Assembly: GCF_000348985.1 (NCBI RefSeq)
Contig: NC_035923.1
Coordinates: forward strand, 682,001-746,000
Direction of reading: 5' to 3'
Length of the DNA: 64,000 nucleotides
From: Huiozyma naganishii CBS 8797
Lineage: Eukaryota > Ascomycota > Saccharomycetes > Saccharomycetales > Saccharomycetaceae
A model generated the notes under the pieces. It was not told where the DNA came from. It saw only the letters and a list, made by a program, of their open reading frames with translations, and ran no database searches. Of this stretch, positions 52,616-62,600 are shown piece by piece. The translations under genes were made by a program, and so were the position numbers. Position 1 is the stretch's first letter; each line of letters begins with the position of its first letter.

Positions 52616-55567
52616 ATGTTTTCCGTCGATACTGCGCTGAATTTCGTGTCCTCCAACGCGGCAAGGGACGAAAAGGACAAAGCGCTGCAGTTTTTGGAAC
52701 AATTCCAAAGGTCGAAGGACGCATGGGGTCAGTGCTACGGATTGTTGGAAAACCCAGCAGAAAATGCACAACTGCAAGTGTTCGCTGCCCAGACGGTGCG
52801 GAACAAAGTCACTTACGATCTCAGCCAGTTGGAGTCGCCACTAGAGTTGTCGCAGTTCAAGGACACGCTGCTGACTCTGCTGGAGAAACATACAAACAGA
52901 CTCGTGCTCACACAGTTGAACGTTGCACTGGCTAGGTTGGCCATGCAGCTCGTACAATGGAGGGACCCCGTCAGAGAGATTATTCAACATTTGAACAGCA
53001 CCCCGGGGACTTTGCTCATCTTCTTGACCGTCTTGCCCGAGGAGACGCTGGGCATCGGGTCATTGCCCATCACAGAGGACGAGTATAACTCAAGGGTGCA
53101 CGAACTGATAGAGGACATATCCGAGGACGTTTTGAAATTCCTAGTGGTTTGCGTCCCCAACATATCCACAACGGGAAACCCCTATGGGAACGCAGCTCAG
53201 GAGGTCAGACTCGAACAAGTGTTGAGATGTCTCACGTCCTGGGCACTCGAATTCCCATTGGAACAGTTCTTGGCGGTGGATCCGCTGATCACGTTAGTGT
53301 TCGATTCATTGCTAAACGGGGCCACGGAGGAGGCAGGAGCAGACACCTTCGACGCAGCTGTGGAGTGTCTGTGTGTCATACTACGTGAAAGCAGGGACAC
53401 AGATAACGAAAACCTCGTGTTAGCACTGTTCCAACAGTTAATGTCGCTACAGATGAAACTGGTCCCCAATCTGTCGCAGCTAGATAAATTGACCATCGAG
53501 GACGCAATTGACTTGGAGATCCTAGAAGGTCTGACACGTCTGTTCGTAGAAGCCGGGGAGGCCTGGATTATGTTCATATGTCGCAACCCGCCAGTCTTCA
53601 AAGACCTCGTCTCAGTCCTTTTGATGCTCACATGCAAAAACCCAGATCTAGACATCGTTTCGTACACGTTCCCCTTCTGGTTTAGTATGAAACAAAATTT
53701 AGTCCTCGCACGATATGCGGAGTCCAAACAGTTCTTCAGGCCCACTTTCGTCGATTTGATAAACGGGATCATCTCCCACTTACAATACCCTGACCACGCG
53801 TTCTCGTCCAAGGAAAGCGAGGATAAATTCAAGGAGTTCAGGTACCATATGGGTGACGTGCTCAAAGACTGTACTGCTGTCGTAGGAACCGTGGATGCCC
53901 TGAGCCAACCGCTTGGTAGGATTAACCAATCGATCCAGGCGGGCAACATCGAATCCCAATGGCAGAGTATCGAGGCACCATTGTTCTCCCTGCGGACGAT
54001 GGCACAGGAGGTATCCCTCACAGAGAACAAAATTTTGCCAGAGATCTTCCAGTTGGTCTGTAATTTGCCAGAACATCCTAAAATCAGGTATGCAACCACT
54101 TTGGTCCTTGGAAGATACACAGAATGGACCGCCAAACATCCCGAGCATTTAGAGATGCAGCTGAACTATATCTTCAACGGATTCGAACAAGTCAAGGCGA
54201 GCAGCACGCGAGACTCTAAGCAAACTTTGGACATTATAACAGCATCTTCGCACGCTTTGATGTACTTTTGTTCAGATTGTGCTGCACTGCTGAGTGGGTT
54301 TATGGATCAACTGGTAGATTTTTACTTTAACGTCCAAGACATCCTCTCGTTGGATATTGAGTCTCAGTTCGAGCTATGTCAAGGGTTAAGTGCTGTGATT
54401 AACAATCAGCCAATTGATACCGTTGCTCTACCCTTTACCAAAATAATGGACGATAACTTACAGAAAATACAAACCCTTATAACACAGTGGAAGTTTTCAC
54501 CAAGCGGCTACAATAAATTAATTGCAGATCGCATCGATTTGATGTATGCCCTGTTGGAAGAGTTGAAACCAAGGTTTGATTACCCACAAGAGGGGAGCGA
54601 CCCGATCATCCCCTGCATCGCTCAAATATGGACCGCGTTGAAAACGATCCTCATCGATGATAACGCCATCTCAGACGCAGTGATAGTGGAGAGATCTTGT
54701 AAATTTTTAAGAAGGTTATTCGAAAAGTTTCACGTCTTTTGTGAACCACTGCTACCTTCCGTGGCTGAATTTTTGGTGCAAGGGTACGCTTTGACAGGGT
54801 TCGGCTCGTTTTTGTGGTGTTCCGGTTCTATCATCGTGGTATTTGGTGACGAGGAGTCCTTCCCTATTCCTCCAGCGATGAGAAATGCTGTTTGGGCTTT
54901 TGCCGTATCGCAATGTGAAACTTTCGTTATCAACTTCAATAAGATGGATACCGCTCAACTGAACAACTACTACGAGATCGTTATGGACTTTTTCTCTATG
55001 GTTTCTGATTTGATCATGTTTTATCCGAAGGAATTTATCTCAGCAACAGAGCTGCTGGGTAACGTGGTGACTGTTGCCATTGCAACGGTGAATAAACTAG
55101 AAAACTACGACGCCTACCTGTACGTCCTGCGTTGTTTAGATGATATCATATCCTGGGGGTTCAAGACCCCTCCCATTTCCACCATGGCTATCGAAGTTGT
55201 TCCTGATGAATGGAGACAGCAGATCGTCAATGAGGTCATATTGAAGAGGGGTGTGCCGCTTGTTGTTGCCCTGTTTGGTGGGTTGGTCACTGTGTTCAAG
55301 GAAAGTTCACAATCTGATGCCATTGGATGCATTGTGAAATGTTTCAGATTGGCCACCGAAGCCAACGGTAACGACGCATCAATCTGCAGTGAATATATCA
55401 GCCAAGTGACAGAACAGCTAGGTGGAGTGACGGAACAGGAAAAAAATAATTTGAATAAATCTGTCATCGAGGGGTTAAGTGGTAGGGATTATAGGAAGGT
55501 CAGGGAAAGTCTCCGTACATTCATTGAATGGTATTTAAGGAAAAACATAAGTTCACGGATGGAGTAA
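52616..55567 (+). CDS. MTR10: Importin Mtr10, transportin-SR type (983 aa)
   Basis: Karyopherin-beta receptor that imports Npl3 and takes part in tRNA and mRNA traffic. A helical HEAT-repeat protein with the importin-beta N-terminal type region (FLEQFQRSKDAWGQCYGLLENPAENAQLQVFAAQTVRNKVTYDL) at about 28-72. Length is near the 972 aa of yeast Mtr10. The ATG at 52616 starts MFSVDTALNFVSSNAARDEK; the frame upstream has only TTG. The order SME1-MTR10-PNS1 matches S. cerevisiae chromosome XV. Codon use becomes more AT-rich toward the 3' half. Confidence 0.95.
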   Translation: MFSVDTALNFVSSNAARDEKDKALQFLEQFQRSKDAWGQCYGLLENPAENAQLQVFAAQTVRNKVTYDLSQLESPLELSQFKDTLLTLLEKHTNRLVLTQLNVALARLAMQLVQWRDPVREIIQHLNSTPGTLLIFLTVLPEETLGIGSLPITEDEYNSRVHELIEDISEDVLKFLVVCVPNISTTGNPYGNAAQEVRLEQVLRCLTSWALEFPLEQFLAVDPLITLVFDSLLNGATEEAGADTFDAAVECLCVILRESRDTDNENLVLALFQQLMSLQMKLVPNLSQLDKLTIEDAIDLEILEGLTRLFVEAGEAWIMFICRNPPVFKDLVSVLLMLTCKNPDLDIVSYTFPFWFSMKQNLVLARYAESKQFFRPTFVDLINGIISHLQYPDHAFSSKESEDKFKEFRYHMGDVLKDCTAVVGTVDALSQPLGRINQSIQAGNIESQWQSIEAPLFSLRTMAQEVSLTENKILPEIFQLVCNLPEHPKIRYATTLVLGRYTEWTAKHPEHLEMQLNYIFNGFEQVKASSTRDSKQTLDIITASSHALMYFCSDCAALLSGFMDQLVDFYFNVQDILSLDIESQFELCQGLSAVINNQPIDTVALPFTKIMDDNLQKIQTLITQWKFSPSGYNKLIADRIDLMYALLEELKPRFDYPQEGSDPIIPCIAQIWTALKTILIDDNAISDAVIVERSCKFLRRLFEKFHVFCEPLLPSVAEFLVQGYALTGFGSFLWCSGSIIVVFGDEESFPIPPAMRNAVWAFAVSQCETFVINFNKMDTAQLNNYYEIVMDFFSMVSDLIMFYPKEFISATELLGNVVTVAIATVNKLENYDAYLYVLRCLDDIISWGFKTPPISTMAIEVVPDEWRQQIVNEVILKRGVPLVVALFGGLVTVFKESSQSDAIGCIVKCFRLATEANGNDASICSEYISQVTEQLGGVTEQEKNNLNKSVIEGLSGRDYRKVRESLRTFIEWYLRKNISSRME

Positions 55568-55680
55568 CTGGCCAAGACATTCCTGTCTTTATAAGCATGA
55601 AAGAATATAGAAAAACTGAGTTTTATATTTGAATTAATTGTTAGACGTATAAAAAAGGACGTAGCATACTTGCATTAGGC

Positions 55681-57351
55681 TTAAACGTTTTGGTGATTCA
55701 ATTTGTTCAAGACCTGAGGATAGGCTCTGAAAATTTCATCAAATCTTTCTGGATAGGAATGTTGGAACACTTCTGGGTCGTTACCAAGGGCAATGAAAAA
55801 TGTTGCCGTTCCTGACCTGATGACTTCATTTGCAATATTGGAAATCTGCAATGTGATAACAAACGCAAAAGCGATCAACGCTCCGTTGTAACTACCGTTG
55901 CTATTATAATCTGGCTTGGTGTACCGTAGGTACAAAAAGGCGAGTAAAGATACAATGTAACTGCAGAAGACGGTGTAGAAGGCTAGAGCTGTATTGATCA
56001 AGTTATCGTTGATCAAAGCGTCTAGCCCCTTTTCTCTAATCATGTACCAGGTTTCCTTTGCCGCTCTCAAGTACGGTTTCCCGTATAGTGCAATGAACGA
56101 GTACGCATAGTGGTTGAAATATTGTGCCATCCATTGTAAAAACCCAATTATCCAGTCGATAATCATGAACACAATCCGCACGGCATTCCCCAGATTCCCA
56201 TTGGTAGCCAACCCCTGTTTGATCAAATTGAGAACCTGTCTAAAAGTTTCAATCAACGATACAATTAGCGAGCCAAAGCAGATGGACCCGAATGAAGTAG
56301 TCATCGCCCTCTTGAAGGATCCAAACGCGGGCCATTTGGGCATACCTTGGTCAGATTTGAACATGTAGTACCACGAACCAAACACACCTGAAACAGTCAT
56401 GTGGATCACATTTCTAATGACCTCGGATATGTAGTACCCGCAGAAAAAGACGAGCACTAGGATACCGATAAGTTTGGCGTGGGAGCAATTACCACCAGAG
56501 ACGTCACAGCCAGGGTTGTTCCCTGTATCATCATACTTGATGTATGTTGCCACGATGACCATTGAAAACAGAGCAGCAAATGCACCACCGACGATTGTCC
56601 CCATTACAGAGATCGCAAAAGTCTGTGGACAGGCCTTCATACCGTCTATGACCGTCTTTAAGATGGCAACTGCCAGTGGAATCCTGTGTCTCATTCCCCA
56701 GTAGCAGTAGGCTGCAAATAGCGTGAAAACCAAAAACACAATGGCAGCAGACCAGTAGTGCAAAGAGAAGTACATGATAGATGTAGCCAACCCGGAAATA
56801 ATGTTGAGTATGATCCCGCATACGATGAAAACTCGTGGGTACAACCTACACAACGTGAGCCCCAACATAGCTAAGCACAGCCCTAGAACACAAACGAAAG
56901 CCAACAAGATTGCCGAATTAGTGTTCAATGTTCCTGTATCACTTTCGGTGTAAATTCCAGAACCAGTTTGGCCGTACGTATGGGACCACGCTCTCAGTGT
57001 TATACTTGCAATTACAATAAATGCACAGCATGTCAGTATAAAAAAGATAGTGAACGGCCAATCGTTCCACCTCGCCTTTTCCTCAATAGGGAACGCATCT
57101 GCATAGGACTCTACAGGTGCCCCTCCAGTTTTGGAGTTCACATTATAGTAAGGGTCTTGGTTGAACTGATACCCATTGTTGCCTTCCGGTTGAGGCCCGT
57201 TCTGAGAAGGTTGGTCCTGCGTGGGCGGATATTTTGTTGATGCAGAGCTGTCACAAGTTTCTGGCTTGTTTAGTTTGTTGTCGTCTACTCCACCATTCAT
57301 CTGTGCATCTGGAGATGGTACAGGAGGTCTGTCGTACTTTTCGTCCGACAT
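55681..57351 (-). CDS. PNS1: Choline-transporter-like membrane protein Pns1 (556 aa)
   Basis: Plasma-membrane protein of the CTL/SLC44 family; its substrate in yeast is not established. A Pro/Asn/Gln-rich cytosolic tail (about residues 1-95) is followed by about ten hydrophobic helices, from WPFTIFFILTCCAFIVIASITL to ALIAFAFVITLQISNIANEVI. The loop GNNPGCDVSGGNCSHAK with two Cys is probably external. The FGSICFGSLIVSLIETFRQ motif is conserved in CTL proteins. It converges with MTR10 and is head-to-head with ISN1, which is not its neighbour in S. cerevisiae. Confidence 0.93.
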   Translation of the reverse strand: MSDEKYDRPPVPSPDAQMNGGVDDNKLNKPETCDSSASTKYPPTQDQPSQNGPQPEGNNGYQFNQDPYYNVNSKTGGAPVESYADAFPIEEKARWNDWPFTIFFILTCCAFIVIASITLRAWSHTYGQTGSGIYTESDTGTLNTNSAILLAFVCVLGLCLAMLGLTLCRLYPRVFIVCGIILNIISGLATSIMYFSLHYWSAAIVFLVFTLFAAYCYWGMRHRIPLAVAILKTVIDGMKACPQTFAISVMGTIVGGAFAALFSMVIVATYIKYDDTGNNPGCDVSGGNCSHAKLIGILVLVFFCGYYISEVIRNVIHMTVSGVFGSWYYMFKSDQGMPKWPAFGSFKRAMTTSFGSICFGSLIVSLIETFRQVLNLIKQGLATNGNLGNAVRIVFMIIDWIIGFLQWMAQYFNHYAYSFIALYGKPYLRAAKETWYMIREKGLDALINDNLINTALAFYTVFCSYIVSLLAFLYLRYTKPDYNSNGSYNGALIAFAFVITLQISNIANEVIRSGTATFFIALGNDPEVFQHSYPERFDEIFRAYPQVLNKLNHQNV

Positions 57352-57586
57352 TGTATAGTTTACTTTTTCTTAGTGTTCTCTTGGTAGTACTTCTGTTGCT
57401 GGGAAAACTAAACCAGAAAGAAGCGAGCACAAAAAAACGGAATAGGAGAGTAACTTAAATATCGTCTAAGTTTGTCCACACTTCCGTGAGGGGGAAATTA
57501 TCTCGACCTTTGCTGCCTTTCACAGATATATTTTTATACTCTTCAGAATTGTAACCCACATTACGCCTATTTTTTTAGGGATACCG

Positions 57587-57633
57587 AACTTTCAAATTGA
57601 AGGCTCATCGCCGTGCCTTCAAATTTTAAAGTT
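57587..57633. repeat. Nested inverted repeat between PNS1 and ISN1
   Basis: The inner arms TTGAAGGC (57597-57604) and GCCTTCAA (57615-57622) enclose 10 bases, and outer arms AACTTT (57587-57592) and AAAGTT (57628-57633) are also complementary. It could fold as an interrupted hairpin. Confidence 0.75.
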
Positions 57634-57840
57634 TTCCTAAAAAGAAACGAAAAGAAAAACCGGAAAATGACGTAGTATCTATCCCAAAGGGGAAACAATA
57701 ATACTATATTGTGTGCTGTGTGGGTTTTATGCCTTGTAAATTGTCCAACTTTAATCAAAACTACTGTATTTTGTTGCTGTACTTCCAAGAGTTAATAAAC
57801 ACTGCATTAATGTCGCTTAAACACACAAATTTTGTTTGGA

Positions 57841-57848
57841 TCACGTGA
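57841..57848. promoter_or_regulatory. ISN1: TCACGTGA palindromic E-box upstream of ISN1
   Basis: The sequence matches the Cbf1/Pho4 site, 267 bp upstream of ISN1. Factor assignment is inferred from the motif alone. Confidence 0.5.
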
Positions 57849-58114
57849 CCGATACCGGCAAAAATCGAACCCCTTTCAAACTTCCTTTTTGGACATCTTA
57901 TGGTGCACATGGGACAGCCATTTTTTCATATTCCATCCTGTGTTCGACTCTTTTACCGTCTCTGTTTTGTCTATGTGAGAAAAATTAACCCCTAAATCTT
58001 TTGAGAAACTCCTATATATATAAGCGTATCCGCGACATTTAAGCCTCCCAGTTTTCCCCAGCTAGTGCGGCATACTGCAGATACTGCCATCAAAGAATTG
58101 AAGTTACGAAACAA

Positions 58115-59533
58115 ATGTCCTCCCGTTACAGAGTTGAATACCACCTGAAGAGTCATCGCAAAGATGAGTTCATTGACTGGATCAAGGGATTGTTGGCGAC
58201 ACCTTTCGTTTTGCATGCAGTATCCCACGATGAGGAGGATACGGAAGATTTGACCACCACACAGAGGGTTAAATCCCAGTACGCTGAAATTCTGAAGGAT
58301 GTGGAGCAATTGATTCTCAACAAGATCGAATTTGACTCCAGAAACCAATCCAACGATGAGGAGTACTTGAACGAGTCGTCTCTTGGTAGGTCAAGACTGA
58401 ACTTGCTGGTACCTTCGATTGGTACATTTTTCACTCCGCTACCCCTGGAGAAGGCTTTCCTATGGGAAGATTCTGTGAAGGCGATTTCAGCCAGACGGAT
58501 GATCGCCCCCAGTTTCAACGACGTTAGAAGACTGTTGAACACAGCGCAGATCTTCCACTTCCAGAAACAAAAGAAACTGGGGCCTACCGGTAAACCACTT
58601 AAGATGGTGACCTTTGACGGGGACGTGACTTTATACGAGGATGGTGGATCCCTGGTTGGGGAAAATCCGGTGATTCCATACATTATCAAGTTGCTAGCTT
58701 GTGACATCTGCGTCGGCATCGTAACAGCAGCTGGTTACGACGAGGCTGGTACCTACGAGAAGAGACTACACGGCCTTGTGGAGAGTGTCTATGAAAGTAA
58801 AGTGCTGACCACAGAACAGAAACACCGTTTGACCATCATGGGTGGTGAGTCCAACTATTTGTTCCGTTACTACGAAACATCTAGTGAGTTATGCCAGGAC
58901 ACTCAATTGTCATCCACCGACGAAGATCAAGAAAATATGGTCTCAGAGGGCGAGGGCAGAAGAGAAGGAAAAGTGTTTGGGTTCAAACCTGTTGACAGAA
59001 GCGAGTGGGTTTTGAAGCAAATGATCGAGTGGGACGAAGCTGATATCAAAGCTACACTGGACTTCGCAGAAAAAACGCTAAATACATTGAAGAGACGGTT
59101 GATGCTGCCAAAGGAGGCTCCAATTATGAGAAAGAAATGGGCCGTCGGTATTGTGCCTGGGAAAAAAACAGACCCCTCGACCGGAAGAGAGTACAATGTC
59201 AGACTCTCGAGAGAGCAGCTAGAAGAAATTGTGCTTACTTTGCAAAGTACTCTTGAGAATTTCCCTCCAGCAAGAAGAATTCAGTTCAGTTGTTTCGATG
59301 GTGGTAACGATGTCTGGTGTGACATCGGTGGTAAGAACCTGGGTATTCGTGCTCTGCAAAGGTACTACTGTCCAGGGAGCGCGATCGATCCTGCTCAGAC
59401 ACTCCATGTTGGTGACCAGTTCGCGCCCATGGGCTCGGCAAACGATTTCAAGGCAAGATTGGCAGGATGTACTATGTGGATTGCGTCCCCAGAGGAGACT
59501 GTCGATGTGTTGAATAGATTAACGAGGGATTGA
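58115..59533 (+). CDS. ISN1: IMP-specific 5'-nucleotidase (472 aa)
   Basis: Dephosphorylates IMP to inosine in purine breakdown; a fungal and apicomplexan family of the HAD type. The HAD-like DxDxT motif is VTFDGDVTLYEDGG near residue 168. The start MSSRYRVEYHLKSHRKDEFIDWIKGLLATPFVLHAV is highly conserved, as is the end VGDQFAPMGSANDFKARLAGCTMWIASPEET with the last HAD aspartate. It is 22 residues longer than yeast Isn1 (450 aa), mainly in an acidic insertion near 270-290. It converges with the ABC transporter, as ISN1 and PDR5 are placed in S. cerevisiae. Confidence 0.95.
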   Translation: MSSRYRVEYHLKSHRKDEFIDWIKGLLATPFVLHAVSHDEEDTEDLTTTQRVKSQYAEILKDVEQLILNKIEFDSRNQSNDEEYLNESSLGRSRLNLLVPSIGTFFTPLPLEKAFLWEDSVKAISARRMIAPSFNDVRRLLNTAQIFHFQKQKKLGPTGKPLKMVTFDGDVTLYEDGGSLVGENPVIPYIIKLLACDICVGIVTAAGYDEAGTYEKRLHGLVESVYESKVLTTEQKHRLTIMGGESNYLFRYYETSSELCQDTQLSSTDEDQENMVSEGEGRREGKVFGFKPVDRSEWVLKQMIEWDEADIKATLDFAEKTLNTLKRRLMLPKEAPIMRKKWAVGIVPGKKTDPSTGREYNVRLSREQLEEIVLTLQSTLENFPPARRIQFSCFDGGNDVWCDIGGKNLGIRALQRYYCPGSAIDPAQTLHVGDQFAPMGSANDFKARLAGCTMWIASPEETVDVLNRLTRD

Positions 59534-59636
59534 GTGTTGTTATTTCAGATAAAAAATATTCATAATTTGAACTAAAAAAAAAATTGGTATCTATAGATTA
59601 TACAATTATTATAACGTATGCTAGAAATGAACATGA

Positions 59637-62600
59637 TTATTTGGAGTCCTTCTCCTTCTTCATCTTTGACTTCTTTGGAACTCTTGCCCAGTAGTAGAAG
59701 ACAAGGGCACCGATGTAGTTGAACGCGATAAAGCAAATGAAGATACCGAAGTTTCTCCACCTGAGGCTGTATGAAGAGCTCACCGTTTTCAAGAAATCAT
59801 TCGTCGACGAAAATTGACAGAATTCACACTTATCAGTTGCATCCTCACTGATTAAGTAACCAGTCTTTGCCAATTCCAAATAAGGAGCAACGTATTCTCC
59901 ACAGGTCATGCCGTTCGCAGGTGTAAATTGCAATAGCTCCTCCTTGTCACATTTGATTGGGACGTTGGCGACACCGACAGACAGTAAGGCATCAATCAAG
60001 TAAGTCAGCGGCGACACTCTGTACATGAAAATCCAGAACCTTGGCATAGCATCAGGAGTGGCCATAACACCACAGAAAGACAAGGCCATGGTGAAACACA
60101 AACTGGCCAAATTAGCAGCATTCTCGGCAATCTCGTTGAAGGAAACCGCGATCAAAGCAGTGGAGCCGACATAGACGTAAAAAGCACAGGATAATAACCA
60201 GAACAAGGCGCCTCTTTCATGTAGTTGGTTGGCCAATGAGGCGTTACTGTAGAAACCGACAGGGTAGTAGTAGATCAGGAATGCCAAAGTACCAGCCAAA
60301 ATGTTCCATGGAAGTTCAACAATAATTTGAGCACTCATAAACGAAATCCAGGAAAATGTTCTTGAAGGACGCTCTCTGGCCTCGTAAAGATCTCTCTGTT
60401 GCACAAACAGTGGTAGATATTGTTGCAGCAGTGGATTGAAGATAACACAGAACATGAAAATGGACAACATTTGGTTCTGTAAACCTTGTAGCGATGTACC
60501 AGCCTTGAAGAAAGTGAAACCAATGAACAACTCGTCGAAGATAGTCAAAAAGAACTTGGACCACAAATACTCAGGGGATCTCCAGTATTGATAGAACAGA
60601 CGCACACTAACCAGCTTGGTTTGGTAGAAGATACCTGTAGCAAACTCGCTGCCTACTGCCTCGTTATTAGAACTCTTCGAAGGCAGATCTCTCTCCAACC
60701 GATCAAGTTCCGCATGTACAGCCTTGTATTCTTCAGAGTTTCTCCATACTTCATAGTAGTCTTGGTTAGCATGCGAACCTGGGGCGGCACCGACAATTTC
60801 CAACATCCATTCAGCAGGGTTCGCGTCAGCAGGACACTCATGGGCACCATGGGATTCAAAGTAGTCGATCATAGTTTGACACCCTTCACCTAATTCACCA
60901 AAATACACAGTTTTACCACCCTTTTGCATGAATAGCAGACGATCAAACTCCTGCATCAAAATAGCAGAAGGTTGATGGATGGTACACAAAATGGCTTGAC
61001 CGTGTTTACAAAGCTTCTTCATCAGTTGACAGATAGCCCATGCAGTTTGAGAGTCTAAACCGGAAGTTGGCTCATCAAGGAACACCAGTAGTTTTGGTTT
61101 AGCAGCTAGTTCAACACCAATAGTCAATCTCTTTCTCTGTTCAACATTCAAACCTTCACCAGCAACACCGACAATGGCATCTGCGTACTTTTCCATTTCC
61201 AGAATTTTGATGATTTCTTCGACGTATGCGTTCTTTTCCTCAACGGAAACCTCCTTGGGTTGACGTAGGTAGGCGGAAAACCTTAGCGACTCTCTCACAG
61301 TGGAAGTTTTCAAATGCAAATCCTGTTGTTGACAATAACCGATAGACCTTGGGAAAGATTCATTTCTTGGCAAACCATCAACAAAAATATCACCAGTGAT
61401 GACACCCATCGTGACTCTTTCAGCCAAACAATCCAGCAAGGTTGTCTTACCAGCACCAGAGGAACCCATCAAAGCAGTTAGCGTACCGGGTTTCACCCAA
61501 CCATCGACGTTGTTCAGAATTCTTCTGGTCTCATCCTTGATCTGGACATCGTAACACAAGTCTCTCCAGTGGAAAATAGCTTCTGATCTGGACAATCCGA
61601 CGCCACCTTCGGAATCGTTTTCCGAAGACGACTCAGAATCCCTTAGCATCTTTTGGTCAGTCACACTTGAGTCACTAGCAGCTTCCAAATCGTTAGGGTC
61701 GGTCCTTTTCTTCAATTGACCTTCTTTCTTCATCTTCTTGACAATGGCCGATGGGAACACCAAGATCTCACCCTTCTGTTTAGCACCTTCGTTGAACTCA
61801 CACACGAACATGTATGCCATCAGGAAGAAAATCGCATAAGCCATCCCAATACCGAAACCTCTCCACTTGTGAGAGTGCCAGTAGTCGTAACTGATGTTAA
61901 TGAAATCGTCACCGAGGATGTAGTCGTTCCCTGGGATTGCACCCCGAGAAGCACATATTCTATCAGTACCAGTTGCATTGACATAGGCAGGTCCAGCAGG
62001 AATGTATTGAGAGCAAGGATACCTCACGTCATGGAATTCGTTGATCATTAGCGATTCGAACAAGTAGGATAATGGGTTGATGTACCAAATCCATTTGGAC
62101 CACCCTAGCATCTTCGTCTTTGGTAGAGCAAACCCACTGAACATGGCCATGCCTAGCAGTAATATAGAGGCGGGGACCATGGCTTCAGATAACGTTTTGG
62201 TGATGGACCCGACGAATCGGAACAGATGGGACATAGCAAACACAGCGACGACATTGATCAGGAGGTAGAAGAAGAAAACACCACCATTCCTTCTGAAGTC
62301 AACCAGGAAGTAAAAAATGATGTTGAAGCAGACAGCGATAATCATTTTGGTGGGGATCTCGGAAAGAATAGAAGCGACGGCGTCTGCACTAGGGTGGTAC
62401 AGGGAGTATGTGTTGTGTTTCTCTGTGATGGGTCTAGCCTCGAACAGGGAGAAAATTTCCAGTAGACAGGAGAATGCATTGAATAACAGGGCGAAGAACA
62501 TGGCGGCACCACGGAAGTAGAAAGAACCTGTACCGCCCTTTTTCATGACTTTGTAGAACATGGAACCCAAAATGAGGGCCATTGAGGAGTTACCGAGGAT

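Larger units (their letters stand above)
57352..58114. other. PNS1-ISN1 divergent intergenic region, inversion junction
   Basis: 763 bp joining genes that are 5-6 positions apart in S. cerevisiae. It contains a nested inverted repeat (57587-57633) and a TCACGTGA box (57841-57848). No gene or mobile element is seen at the junction. Confidence 0.6.
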
